Source: a bacterium
GTDB lineage: Bacteria; Oederibacteriota; CAKKQC01
Direction: 5' to 3'
DNA: 64,000 bases
Assembly (NCBI GenBank): GCA_919901855.1
Contig: CAKKQC010000037.1
Location: 14,691-78,690 of the forward strand
Part shown: piece by piece, positions 1-7,460 of the stretch
Position numbering within the stretch: the first letter of the stretch is position 1
How the letters are laid out: each line of letters opens with the position of its first letter
Program-made: the position numbers and the translations under genes
Notes under the pieces: generated by a model
What the model saw: only the letters and a program-made list of their open reading frames with translations
What the model was told of the DNA's origin: nothing
Database searches by the model: none

Positions 1-1
1 C

Positions 2-856
2 GGCACTCCGTCCCCGGCGATCGCGGCCGTCGTCCCCGCGGGGGCGATGCAGACCTTCTCGTGGAACTACACGGTCGGCACGGCGGGGACCATCGGGTTC
101 ACGGCGACGGCCTCCGGACTCACGTGCGGGGCTTCCCCGGTCTCCGCGGGCACGGCGGCCTCGATGTCGGCGGTGGCGGCGGCGGTGATTGCGGGATCCG
201 CCGCGATCTCGCCCCCGTCGGTGACGGCGGGCGGGTGGTTCACCGTGACCCTGACAGTGACGAACACGGGCGCCGTGAACGCGACCACGCTCGCACCTGG
301 AATCTGGGCTACGGCTGGTGGCTCGCTCGTCGTGCCGGAGGCGGGCCCGGTCCCGCCGTCGGTCGTGAGCCTGGCGCCCGGTGCGTTCCAGACGTTCTCG
401 TGGACGTACAGCGTTTCGGGTGCGGGGACCGTCGGGTTCACCCTCACCGTCTCGGGGGTCGACTCGGGGTCCGGGCTGACCATCGCGTGCAGCTCCGCGG
501 CCGCGATCACGATCTCGGCTCCAGGCAGCGCGACGCCCGTGACCCCGCCCGAGCCGGTCAACACCGGCGAGGTGAAGGTCGTCGGTGGCATCCGGGGGTA
601 CCTCAACCCCAAGAACGGCGAACGCGCGACCCTGCTGGTCCGTCCGGCCACCCCGGGTGAGATCCGGATCCGGATCTACGACGAGCGCGGCCGGCTGGTG
701 TACGAGAACACGAGCGCGGCGGCTGGAGGGCGGACGGAGGTCCTGCACTGGAACGGCACGGACACGTCCGGCGCGCGGGTGCCACCGGGGTTGTACCCGG
801 TGATCATCGAGGGGCCGGGCATCCAGTACAAGGGCAAGCTGATCGTGGTCCACTGA
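2..856 (+). CDS. C-terminal part of a secreted CARDB-repeat protein with FlgD-like C-terminal domain (5' end outside window)
   Basis: The reading frame is open from the first bases of the window, so the N-terminus lies upstream and only about 284 residues are seen. Two repeats of a CARDB/DUF11-like Ig fold are visible, each ending in a pattern such as TFSWTYSV followed by GTVGFTLTVSG. A FlgD-like Ig domain closes the protein (about the last 95 residues, with IRIYDERGRLVY, LHWNGTDTSGARVPPGLY and GKLIVVH). Such C-terminal domains are common on secreted or surface proteins of FCB-like and Elusimicrobia-type bacteria, sometimes as sorting domains. The same repeat type recurs at 29356-31170. A PorV-like barrel follows 13 bases downstream, as in the second surface operon. 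The exact function is unknown. Confidence 0.8.
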   Translation, partial: GTPSPAIAAVVPAGAMQTFSWNYTVGTAGTIGFTATASGLTCGASPVSAGTAASMSAVAAAVIAGSAAISPPSVTAGGWFTVTLTVTNTGAVNATTLAPGIWATAGGSLVVPEAGPVPPSVVSLAPGAFQTFSWTYSVSGAGTVGFTLTVSGVDSGSGLTIACSSAAAITISAPGSATPVTPPEPVNTGEVKVVGGIRGYLNPKNGERATLLVRPATPGEIRIRIYDERGRLVYENTSAAAGGRTEVLHWNGTDTSGARVPPGLYPVIIEGPGIQYKGKLIVVH

Positions 857-869
857 TCGCGTCGGGGTC

Positions 870-1859
870 ATGGTGACACCGTCGTGCCAGTCCCGCGGCC
901 ATGGTGGGGGGCAGACCGGCCTGAAGGCCGCGCTCTGTCCCCTCCTGCTCCTCCAGCTCGCGGCCGGTTTGCCGCGTGAGGTCTGCGCTGCCCTGCCCGC
1001 CGTGAACGCGCTCAGCCGGACCCAAGCGGTCCGATCGCAGGCGCTCGGCGGCGCCGGCGTAGCGCTCGGGTACGATCCCTCGCTCGTCTGGCTCAACCCG
1101 GCGTCGGCGGCCCGGGTCGAGCGGTCCTCGGTCATCCTCTCAGGCGCCAGGGGATACTTCGACGACGTCACCGGCGAAGCGGTCGGCGCGTTCCCCGTGT
1201 TCGGGGCGGTGCTGTCCGCCGCCGCCGTATATGACGACGGCGGGGCGGCGACCGTCATCGCCTCGGACTATACGGAGCGCCGAGTGCATGCCCGGCAGGA
1301 CATGCTCCTGTGCGTGGGCCTCGCGGTACCGCTGACGGCGGGGCTGACGGGCGGCGTATCCGCCAAGCGGTTACGCAGTACGCTGGCCGAGGAGTTCGTG
1401 ACGACCGCGATGGCCTTCGACGCCGGCGTGCAGGCCGGCGTGTCCAGCCGCGTGAAGGTCGGAGCATCCGTGCAGAACATCGGGAGCGGCGTGAAGTACC
1501 TCGAAGACCGGGTGGGACTCCCGGCGGTCGCGCGGGCCGGCGTCGCATACGCGGTCCGCGCGACCGGCACCGGTGAGGACGCGGACTACCTGATCGTCCT
1601 CTCGGATCTCGAGTATCCCTTCGGGGAGAACGTGCTCGGATGGAACGTGGGGGCCGAGTACCGGTTCCGCGGAATCCTGGCGCTCCGGGTGGGCGGACAA
1701 TTGGGCACCATGTACCAGCTCGGACATCTCTCGGCCGGGCTGGGACTGCTGGGTGGCCCGAGGGACAAGGATCGCAGCTTCGGGCTCGACTACAGCATCC
1801 GGTTCCTCACGGGCGGATTCGGCGTTCCCCAGATGATCTCCGTCACCTGGTCGTTCTAG
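870..1859 (+). CDS. PorV/PorQ-like outer-membrane beta-barrel protein
   Basis: A 329-residue protein with a hydrophobic signal-like stretch near residues 18-40. The family opening follows: an ALGGAGVALGYDPSLVWLNPAS segment, in which variants of 'GGAGVA...NPA' mark PorV/PorQ-type barrels. The rest alternates short amphipathic strands and ends in an aromatic residue (ISVTWSF), typical of outer-membrane barrels. PorV and PorQ assist type IX secretion in Bacteroidota, but relatives in other phyla have unknown roles. It sits just behind the FlgD-domain surface protein, so an export or anchoring partner is plausible by inference. The ATG at 870 is the first in frame; an internal start closer to the signal peptide cannot be excluded. 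Confidence 0.7.
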   Translation: MVTPSCQSRGHGGGQTGLKAALCPLLLLQLAAGLPREVCAALPAVNALSRTQAVRSQALGGAGVALGYDPSLVWLNPASAARVERSSVILSGARGYFDDVTGEAVGAFPVFGAVLSAAAVYDDGGAATVIASDYTERRVHARQDMLLCVGLAVPLTAGLTGGVSAKRLRSTLAEEFVTTAMAFDAGVQAGVSSRVKVGASVQNIGSGVKYLEDRVGLPAVARAGVAYAVRATGTGEDADYLIVLSDLEYPFGENVLGWNVGAEYRFRGILALRVGGQLGTMYQLGHLSAGLGLLGGPRDKDRSFGLDYSIRFLTGGFGVPQMISVTWSF

Positions 1860-1944
1860 GCTGCGAACTCCGGAAGGATAGGGACGCCGTCGGGCGATCA
1901 AGGCACTCGTCGCAGGATGTCCAGCTCCGATGGGGACGATGGTC

Positions 1945-1950
1945 TATGAT
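1945..1950 (+). promoter_or_regulatory. Candidate -10 box (TATGAT) for leaderless acetyltransferase gene
   Basis: TATGAT lies 9 bases before the ATG at 1960. This matches a recurring arrangement in the window where a TANNNT box sits just ahead of the start codon, implying a very short or absent leader. No good -35 box was seen. Confidence 0.45.
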
Positions 1951-1959
1951 GGCACGAAG

Positions 1960-2421
1960 ATGAAGAAGATCAGGCGTGCTGCGTTCGTTGTCCGGTCAGC
2001 GACGGCGGGGGACGTGGACGCGATGTGGGCGCTCGAGCGGTCGGTGGCGCGGGAGAAGGTGCTCTGGGGCGAGATCCCGACGACCCGGAAGGCGATAGCC
2101 TCCCGGATTGGGCCGCTCGCGTTCGTCGCGGAGTCCAATGGGCGCCATGTCGGCCACGTCTACGGCGTCGCGCGGAAGCCGGGCCCGTACTGCGTGTTCA
2201 GGAAGGGCGAGCGGTACATGGAAGTGGACGCCGCGTACATCCGGTGCGGCTGGCGGAGCCGAGGTGTCGGAAGCCTGCTTCTGCGGCGGCTTTTGCAGGC
2301 GGCGAAGCGGGAAGGCTTCCGCCGGTTTCTCGTCTACACTGCGAACAAGGACCTCGAGCGGGCCATACGCTTCTATCGCCGGGCCGGGTTCAAGACCTGG
2401 TGCGCGAACCTGTTCATTTGA
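1960..2421 (+). CDS. GNAT family N-acetyltransferase
   Basis: A 153-residue protein of the Gcn5-related acetyltransferase fold, which moves an acetyl group from acetyl-CoA to an amine. The acetyl-CoA loop is visible as RCGWRSRGVGSLLLRRLL (R/Q-x-x-G-x-G/A type), followed by the typical C-terminal AIRFYRRAGFKTW motif. The substrate cannot be predicted. I chose the ATG at 1960 because a TATGAT box precedes it and the protein then starts MKKIRRAAFVVRSAT, normal for the family; ATGs at 1930 and 1939 are also in frame. Its stop overlaps the next start by one base (TGATG), so it is coupled to the arsenate reductase-like gene. Confidence 0.85.
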   Translation: MKKIRRAAFVVRSATAGDVDAMWALERSVAREKVLWGEIPTTRKAIASRIGPLAFVAESNGRHVGHVYGVARKPGPYCVFRKGERYMEVDAAYIRCGWRSRGVGSLLLRRLLQAAKREGFRRFLVYTANKDLERAIRFYRRAGFKTWCANLFI

Positions 2422-2840
2422 TGGCGCTGCCGAAGGGGATCCTGTTCCTGTGCGTGGCGAACTCGGCGCGGAGCCAGATCGCGGAGGGGCTCGCGCGGTC
2501 GATCCTGCCACCGGCGGTCAAGGTCTTCTCGGCGGGTTCCCGGCCCACGCGGGTGCGGTCCGAGGCGGTCGCGGTCCTGGGCGAGACCGGGATCGACATC
2601 TCGACGAACCGGTCGAAGCATGTCTCGGAGATACCGGCGGCGGAGGTCGATGTCGTGGTGACCCTGTGCGCGGAGGAGGAGTGCCCGGTATTCCTCGGGC
2701 AGGCCGAGCGGCTCCATTGGGGCCTGCCGGACCCGGCGGCGGTGAAGGGGTCCGAGGAAGAGCGGCTCGACGCGTTCCGCCGGACGCGGAACGAACTCAA
2801 GGTCCGGATCGAGGCGTTGCGGAAAGAGCGGGAGAGGTAG
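2421..2840 (+). CDS. arsC: Arsenate reductase, thioredoxin-coupled (low-molecular-weight phosphatase fold)
   Basis: A 139-residue LMW protein tyrosine phosphatase-fold protein. The P-loop C-x5-R is CVANSAR (Cys11 to Arg17), followed by SRSQIAEG-like context and a LPDPA segment carrying the general-acid Asp. Two further cysteines, Cys83 and Cys88 in TLCAEEECPVF, occupy the place of the redox relay pair (Cys82/Cys89 in the pI258-type ArsC), which supports arsenate reductase over plain phosphatase. The spacing between them is two residues shorter than usual. It reduces arsenate to arsenite in the cytoplasm with thioredoxin. It is coupled to the upstream GNAT gene and lies about 2.2 kb before the arsR/hgcAB/acr3 operon, so its product could feed that efflux system. 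An LMW-PTP is the main alternative. Confidence 0.8.
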   Translation: MALPKGILFLCVANSARSQIAEGLARSILPPAVKVFSAGSRPTRVRSEAVAVLGETGIDISTNRSKHVSEIPAAEVDVVVTLCAEEECPVFLGQAERLHWGLPDPAAVKGSEEERLDAFRRTRNELKVRIEALRKERER

Positions 2841-4082
2841 CTAGCCCAGGATCTCGCGCTTGAGGGCCCGGCCGTCGACGGCGGCGGGCTTGATCCCGGA
2901 CTTCGCGCACAGGGCGGCCGCGGCTCCGGCCGCCTCGCCGATCCCGGCCACGACGGGCATGACGCGCATCGAGGAATGCGCCTCGTGCGTGGTGCTGATG
3001 CACCGGGACCCGACCAGGAGGTTGTCGACGCCTGTCGGCACGAGGGACCGGTACGGGATTTCGTAGTAGTCCCCCTTGGGCACGTCCTTGATGATCGTGC
3101 CCGTGCCGGCCGGGTTGTGGATGTCCACGGGGTAGTTGCTCCGCGCGATCCCGTCGTCGAACTTGGCCGCCGTGAGGACGTCAGCCTCGGTCAGCACGTA
3201 GCTCCCCATGACCCGCCGGGACTCGCGGACGCCGATCTGGGGCGCCATCTTGACGAGCCAGGCGTTGCGGCACCTGGGCGACTTCGCCCGCAGGAGGGTG
3301 AGGAGTTCCATCACCTGCCGGCGGCCCTCGGCCTCGGCCGCCGTCAGCGCGTCCGCGTTCACGGCGGACTTGCCGACCACGCGGGTGGTGTTGAAGTGCA
3401 CGACCCCCGGGACCGTGGTCCGGAAGATGAGCACGTCCTCGCGGGGGTTCTTGATCTCGCCGCGGCGCCGCGCGTCCTGGTAGATCGCGTTCATCTCCTC
3501 GCGCATGGGGTCCCAGCCGGCGTCCCACCCCTCGGGGTTCTCGATGCCGGCCAGCCGGAAGCACAGGGTCATGGGCTGGCAGGCGCCGTCCTGGGGGCGG
3601 CCCAGCTCGACCTTCGCGCCCGCCGCGGCCGCGACGTCGCCGTCCCCGGTCGAGTCCACGAATACCTTCGCGCGCACCGTCTTCGGCCCCGACTTGCCGG
3701 CAAGGTGCACGGCCGCGATGGCGGAGCCCGCGCGGTCGAGCCCCGTGAACCACGAGTGGAACGCGACCTCGACCCCGTGGTCGGCCATCATCCCGTCGAG
3801 GATGATCTTCATGATCTCATCGTCGAAGGTCATGCGGTTCGGGGCGAGCCCGCCCGAGCGGTCCAGCCGGTCGAGCATCTCGTTGAACACGGTCGTCGTC
3901 AGCGGCTTGTCCCGGTGGAAGTACCACATGAACGGGTTCACGAGCCCGGCCGTGGCCATCCCGCCGAGGAAGCCGTAGCGCTCGATCACGAGCACCGAGG
4001 CCCCGCGGGAGGCCGCGGCCACGGCGGCCGTGGTGCCCCCCGGCCCGCCCCCGACCACGACGACGTCGTACGCGTCACGCAT
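2841..4082 (-). CDS. FAD-dependent oxidoreductase (FAD_oxidored family)
   Basis: A 413-residue flavoprotein. The N-terminal Rossmann FAD-binding motif reads VVVGGGPGGTTAAVAAASRG followed by the acidic end of strand 2 (VLVIERYG), and a second dinucleotide motif VFVDSTGDGDVAAAAG occurs mid-protein. The C-terminal ARSNYPVDIHNPAGTG and the segment beginning IPYRSLVP are typical of the PF12831-type family, often misnamed xanthan lyase. The substrate is unknown. The start is placed at 4082 because TAGGAT lies 7 bases upstream; an in-frame ATG at 4091 would overlap that box. Its stop abuts the stop of arsC (convergent). It is divergent from the TIM-barrel isomerase, which suggests a shared sugar- or polyol-related pathway, by inference only. 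Confidence 0.8.
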   Translation of the reverse strand: MRDAYDVVVVGGGPGGTTAAVAAASRGASVLVIERYGFLGGMATAGLVNPFMWYFHRDKPLTTTVFNEMLDRLDRSGGLAPNRMTFDDEIMKIILDGMMADHGVEVAFHSWFTGLDRAGSAIAAVHLAGKSGPKTVRAKVFVDSTGDGDVAAAAGAKVELGRPQDGACQPMTLCFRLAGIENPEGWDAGWDPMREEMNAIYQDARRRGEIKNPREDVLIFRTTVPGVVHFNTTRVVGKSAVNADALTAAEAEGRRQVMELLTLLRAKSPRCRNAWLVKMAPQIGVRESRRVMGSYVLTEADVLTAAKFDDGIARSNYPVDIHNPAGTGTIIKDVPKGDYYEIPYRSLVPTGVDNLLVGSRCISTTHEAHSSMRVMPVVAGIGEAAGAAAALCAKSGIKPAAVDGRALKREILG

Positions 4083-4089
4083 GGACGTC

Positions 4090-4095
4090 ATCCTA
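4090..4095 (-). promoter_or_regulatory. Candidate -10 box (TAGGAT) for the FAD oxidoreductase
   Basis: On the minus strand TAGGAT is followed by 7 bases and the ATG at 4082, so the transcript would be leaderless or nearly so. Confidence 0.45.
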
Positions 4096-4128
4096 CGCCA
4101 CCCGGCGGTTCCCCGCCACCCGCCCGGT

Positions 4129-4157
4129 TTGCTTAGAGCGGGCCTCCGGAGGATGAT
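4129..4157 (+). promoter_or_regulatory. Candidate promoter for the TIM-barrel isomerase gene
   Basis: TTGCTT (4129-4134), a 17-base spacer and GATGAT (4152-4157) are followed by 8 bases and the ATG at 4166. The spacing is ideal, though the -10 is weak. The intervening GGGAG could also act as a ribosome site. Confidence 0.4.
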
Positions 4158-4165
4158 GGGAGATC

Positions 4166-5029
4166 ATGTACGCCACACTCTCACCGGGGGCCATTGGGGT
4201 CAAGACCGCAGATATGTCCGACGCGATCGCGAAGGCGGCGTCGGCGGGGTTCAAGGGGGTCGAGATCTCGGCGGCCGAGGCCGCGGATCTGATCGACAAG
4301 GAAGGCGTGGAGGCCGTTCGCGCGCGGTTCGCGAAGGCCGGCGTGAAGGCGGCGGGCTGGGGCCTGCCGACGAACTGGCGCAAGGACGACGCCGCGTTCC
4401 AGGCCGACCTCGAGAAGCTCCCGCGGCTGGCCAAGGCGGCGGCCGCGCTGGGCGCGACGCGCACGTTCACGTGGATCCTGTCCTGGGACGACAACCGGCC
4501 GTTCGCCGAGAACCTCAAGTTCCACGTGGACCGGTTCAAGCCGATCGCCGAGATCCTGGACGCGCACGGTTGCTCCGTGGGCCTCGAGTTCCTCGGGCCG
4601 GAGTCCATGTGGAAGGGCAAGGCGAACCCGTTCATCCACTCCCTCGAGGGGATGGTCGAGATGACCGAGTCCATCGGGCTGAACGCCGGGCTCCTGCTCG
4701 ACTGCTGGCACTGGTACGCGTCGGGCGGGACGGTCAAGGCGATCCGGAAGCTCCCGGCGTCGCGGGTCGTGTACGTGCACGTGAACGACGCGCCGAGAGG
4801 AGTCGCGCGGGCGGCGCTCGTCGACAACCGGCGCGCCCTGCCGGGTGAGACCGGCGTCATCGACATCGTCGGGTTCCTCCAGGCCCTGCGCTCGATCGGG
4901 TACAAGGGACCGGTCACGCCCGAGCCGTTCAAGAAGGAACTCGCGGACCTGCCGAGCGACGATGAGCGGCTCCGCGCGGTCTACATCTCCATGACCAGGA
5001 TATTCAGCCAGGCCGCGATCGTTTCCTGA
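4166..5029 (+). CDS. Sugar phosphate isomerase/epimerase-like protein (xylose isomerase-like TIM barrel)
   Basis: A 287-residue protein of the AP-endonuclease-2/xylose-isomerase TIM-barrel superfamily (IolE/hydroxypyruvate isomerase type). Candidate metal ligands are spread as expected: Glu in VGLEFLG, Asp and His in LLLDCWHWYASGG, His in VVYVHVNDA, and the terminal Glu in VTPEPFKKEL. The family isomerises or epimerises sugars or inosose-type compounds; the substrate is not predictable. It is divergently transcribed from the FAD oxidoreductase with 83 bases between starts, so the two may be co-regulated. Confidence 0.75.
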   Translation: MYATLSPGAIGVKTADMSDAIAKAASAGFKGVEISAAEAADLIDKEGVEAVRARFAKAGVKAAGWGLPTNWRKDDAAFQADLEKLPRLAKAAAALGATRTFTWILSWDDNRPFAENLKFHVDRFKPIAEILDAHGCSVGLEFLGPESMWKGKANPFIHSLEGMVEMTESIGLNAGLLLDCWHWYASGGTVKAIRKLPASRVVYVHVNDAPRGVARAALVDNRRALPGETGVIDIVGFLQALRSIGYKGPVTPEPFKKELADLPSDDERLRAVYISMTRIFSQAAIVS

Positions 5030-5055
5030 CGCGCCCGCGAAGCTGATCCCCGCCA

Positions 5056-5085
5056 TTGCACCGGGATTCCGTCCGGTGCTATAGT
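5056..5085 (+). promoter_or_regulatory. Sigma70-type promoter of the arsR-hgcAB-acr3 operon
   Basis: TTGCAC (5056-5061), an 18-base spacer and TATAGT (5080-5085) form a good vegetative promoter. The ATG of arsR follows 7 bases after the -10 box, so the message should start at or next to the start codon. No further promoter-sized gap is seen until 13807. Confidence 0.7.
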
Positions 5086-5104
5086 TCGCCAGATGGCGAA
5101 ATAT
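5081..5104. promoter_or_regulatory. Operator-like palindrome over the -10 box and arsR start codon
   Basis: Two arms face each other: ATAGTTCGCCA (5081-5091) and TGGCGAAATAT (5094-5104), with GA between them. They pair perfectly over 7 inner bases (TTCGCCA/TGGCGAA) and over the outer ATA/TAT, with one mismatch. It covers most of the -10 box and the arsR ATG, the classic place for an ArsR-family autorepressor to block RNA polymerase until the metal(loid) is bound. Confidence 0.7.
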
Positions 5105-5413
5105 GACGCGGCGACGGTGGCGAGGGTGGCCCGGATCGGCCGGGCCCTCGGAGACCCGGGGCGGGTGCGGGCCCTGCTCGCGCTGTCCGACCGGGAGATG
5201 TGCGGGTGCCACATCGTTTCCCTGCTCGGGCTGGCGCCGTCCACGGTGTCCAAGCACATGGGCGTGCTCGAGCGCGCGGGGCTGGTGACCTCCCGGCGGT
5301 CGGGCCGCTGGAGGCACTATCGCGCCGTGGGCTCCCGGGCTCCGGGGGAGATCAGGAAGGCGCTCGCCGGGCTCTGCCGGTGCGCGTGCGCGACGGCGGA
5401 CAAGGAGGCGTGA
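5093..5413 (+). CDS. arsR: ArsR-family metal(loid)-responsive transcriptional repressor
   Basis: A 106-residue winged-helix repressor. The HTH spans about residues 40-64 (HIVSLLGLAPSTVSKHMGVL) and the wing about 66-80. A Cys pair at residues 37 and 39 (REMCGCHIV) sits where ArsR proteins carry the alpha-3 ELCVCDL metal site, and three more cysteines (95, 97, 99; LCRCACA) form a C-terminal cluster that could complete a trithiolate site. It heads a thirteen-gene run that contains hgcAB and acr3, and its own promoter carries a matching palindrome. In hgcAB-bearing bacteria an ArsR-like regulator next to hgcA is known and in one methylator controls it. Whether this one senses arsenite, mercury or both is open. 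Confidence 0.9.
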   Translation: MAKYDAATVARVARIGRALGDPGRVRALLALSDREMCGCHIVSLLGLAPSTVSKHMGVLERAGLVTSRRSGRWRHYRAVGSRAPGEIRKALAGLCRCACATADKEA

Positions 5414-5414
5414 G

Positions 5415-6215
5415 ATGAGAAGGAGCTTGATCGCGCTCGTGATCATGGCGATGCCGGTGGTGGCGGCGGCCTCCGCCGCGGGGCGGTTGCAGGAGGCCCG
5501 GGACGGGAAGCGGTCCGCGTTCGTCGTCGTGTACGACGGGAACAGTGCCGGGCTCGAGGACGCGCGGGCGATGGCGAAGGCGGGCCGGGAGAAGGCGGGG
5601 AAGGCCAGGGTGAGCCTCGTCGAGCTCAACCGCGACGAGGCCGCGAACCGGGACCTCGTCGAGAAGTACGGCCTCGCGGGCGCGCCGGTGCCGCTCCTGC
5701 TCGTGGTCGCGCCGAACGGGGCGGTCGCCGGGGGCTTTCCCGCCGCGCGCGGTAACGCGGACGTCCTCGTGCGCATGCTCCCGACCCCGAAGAAGGCGGA
5801 CGTGCTGGGCGCGCTAGCGGCCGGCCGGGCCGTCGTCCTCTGCATATACGGGAAGGACGCGCCGGGGATGGAGGCCGTGCGCGCGGCGTGCGCGAAGGCG
5901 CGGGACCAGATGAAGGGCAAGCTCACGGCCGTCTTCGTGGCCAAGGACGATCCGGAGGAGGCCCGGTTCCTGGCCGAGCTTCGGGTGGGTCCCGAGCCGG
6001 CCGGGCAGATGACGCTCGTGATCAACACGGCGGGCCAGGTCACCAGCGGATTCCCGGGCCCCGTGGACGCCGGCCTGCTCGTCGCGGCGGCGAACAAGAA
6101 GGGCGGCGGGATGGCGTGCGCGCCGGGGGCGTGCGGCCCGGGCGCCAAGTCCTGTGCGCCGGGCGCCGCGAAATCCTGCGCGCCGCCGGCCGCCGGATCC
6201 ACCGCGGCGCGCTAG
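5415..6215 (+). CDS. Exported protein with thioredoxin-like folds and Cys-rich C-terminal tail
   Basis: A 266-residue protein with a signal peptide (MRRSLIALVIMAMPVVAAASA). Two similar halves follow (about 25-125 and 135-235), each with thioredoxin-like strand order: KRSAFVVVYDG... VPLLLVVAPNGAVAGGFP, and AVVLCIYGKDA... TLVINTAGQVTSGFPG. Neither half keeps a CxxC active site. The tail has four cysteines in small Gly/Ala/Pro repeats (MACAPGACGPG, SCAPG, SCAPP), suited to binding a soft metal outside the cytoplasm. It is the second gene of the arsR operon, one base after the arsR stop. I do not recognise a named family; metal capture or delivery to the adjacent ABC exporter is inference. Confidence 0.65.
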   Translation: MRRSLIALVIMAMPVVAAASAAGRLQEARDGKRSAFVVVYDGNSAGLEDARAMAKAGREKAGKARVSLVELNRDEAANRDLVEKYGLAGAPVPLLLVVAPNGAVAGGFPAARGNADVLVRMLPTPKKADVLGALAAGRAVVLCIYGKDAPGMEAVRAACAKARDQMKGKLTAVFVAKDDPEEARFLAELRVGPEPAGQMTLVINTAGQVTSGFPGPVDAGLLVAAANKKGGGMACAPGACGPGAKSCAPGAAKSCAPPAAGSTAAR

Positions 6216-6224
6216 CCGGACGCC

Positions 6225-7460
6225 GTGCCCGCGAGTTTCAGCCTGCGGTCGCTCGTCCGGAAGGAGCTCATGCTCCGGAAGACGCGCATGATCTCCGGGC
6301 TCCTGGTCATCGTGCTCGGGATCGGGGCCGTGGTCGGGATCCTGACGGTCACCCGCGCGTCCAACCGGGCGGTCAGCGCCCAGCTCGACGCGCTCGGCGC
6401 CAACATCCTCGTGCTCCCGCAGGGGGCCTCCGTCTCCGACTACTACGCCGCGGACATCGATTCGCCCGTCTTCCCCGAATCCTACGCCACCCGGGTCGTG
6501 ACCTCCATGATTCCGGGCGTCGACAACACGTCACCGAAGCTGAGCCGGCGGATGACGGTCGGGGGCGTAGCCGTCGTCCTGACCGGCATCGTCCCCGCGA
6601 GCGAGGCCGCGGCCAAGCCCATGTGGCAGCGCTCGGTGCTCACGGGGGCGGACCTCCCCGCGGGCTGTGCGCCGGTTCCGGCCGCGGCCGACGGCAAGTC
6701 CGGGTGCCCGCCGGCGAAGCCCGAGCGGATGCGGATCGAGAACCTGGGGCGGACCGAGGCCCTCGTGGGGGCCGCCGCGGCCCGCCGGCTCCGGGCCCGG
6801 GAGGGCGGGTCGGTCGTGATCGCGGGGAAGACCTTCTCGGTTTCCCGGGTCCTTCCCGAGACCGGGACCGTGGACGACGGCCGGATCTTCATCCATCTCC
6901 GGAGCGCCCAGGAGCTGCTCGGGGCGGGCCGGGTGGTCAGCGCCATCGAGATCATGGGCTGTTGCAGCGCGATCTCGGAGGGGCTGCTGGGCAAGCTCCG
7001 GAACATCCTGCCCGACACCCGGATCGTGACGATCAACCACATCGTCAGCGCGCAGGTGGGGACCAACCGGCTCATGGCCCGGGTCTCCGTGGTGCTGGCG
7101 CTCATCATCCTCGTCGTGGGCTCGCTGTCGATGGCGAACGTCATGTGGGCCAACGTCGAGGAGCGGAAGAAGGAGCTCGGGACCCTGATCACGGTCGGGT
7201 TCGGGCGCCGGGACATCTACCTGCTGCTCTTCTCCCGGGCCGCCGCGCTCGGCCTCGTGGGGGGCGTGCTCGGGTACCTGCTCGGCACCGCTACGGCCAT
7301 GCTCGCGGGCCCCTGGATCGCGGATCTTCGGGTCGTGCCCGTGGCCGCGTTCCTCGCGCTCTCGGTGGGGCTAGCGGTCGGGATCTCGGTCCTGGGCTGC
7401 TGGCTGCCCGCGCGCGGGGCCGCCCGGCTGGAGCCCGCGGCCATGATGCAGGACCCATGA
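6225..7460 (+). CDS. ABC transporter permease, FtsX/MacB-like
   Basis: A 411-residue permease with the MacB/LolC topology: one TM near residues 22-44, a large extracytoplasmic domain, and three C-terminal TMs (about 285-307, 335-357, 370-395). The soluble domain carries several cysteines, including a CAPVP...GCPPAK pair and a vicinal pair in IEIMGCCSAISEG, unusual for lipoprotein-release or macrolide permeases and attractive for thiophilic metal handling. It starts at GTG 6225 and overlaps the ATPase start by 4 bases (ATGA), so the two form one exporter. It lies inside the arsR-hgcAB operon. The substrate is unknown; export of a metal-thiol conjugate or a modified lipid are both possible. Confidence 0.8.
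   Translation: MPASFSLRSLVRKELMLRKTRMISGLLVIVLGIGAVVGILTVTRASNRAVSAQLDALGANILVLPQGASVSDYYAADIDSPVFPESYATRVVTSMIPGVDNTSPKLSRRMTVGGVAVVLTGIVPASEAAAKPMWQRSVLTGADLPAGCAPVPAAADGKSGCPPAKPERMRIENLGRTEALVGAAAARRLRAREGGSVVIAGKTFSVSRVLPETGTVDDGRIFIHLRSAQELLGAGRVVSAIEIMGCCSAISEGLLGKLRNILPDTRIVTINHIVSAQVGTNRLMARVSVVLALIILVVGSLSMANVMWANVEERKKELGTLITVGFGRRDIYLLLFSRAAALGLVGGVLGYLLGTATAMLAGPWIADLRVVPVAAFLALSVGLAVGISVLGCWLPARGAARLEPAAMMQDP

Noticed and set aside
2976-4136. Plus-strand ORF opposite the FAD oxidoreductase
   Set aside because: Low-complexity charged translation; the minus-strand gene has clear FAD motifs and a promoter box.
4181-6202. Minus-strand ORF across the isomerase, arsR and Trx-fold genes
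   Set aside because: A shadow of three real plus-strand genes and without any recognisable domain.
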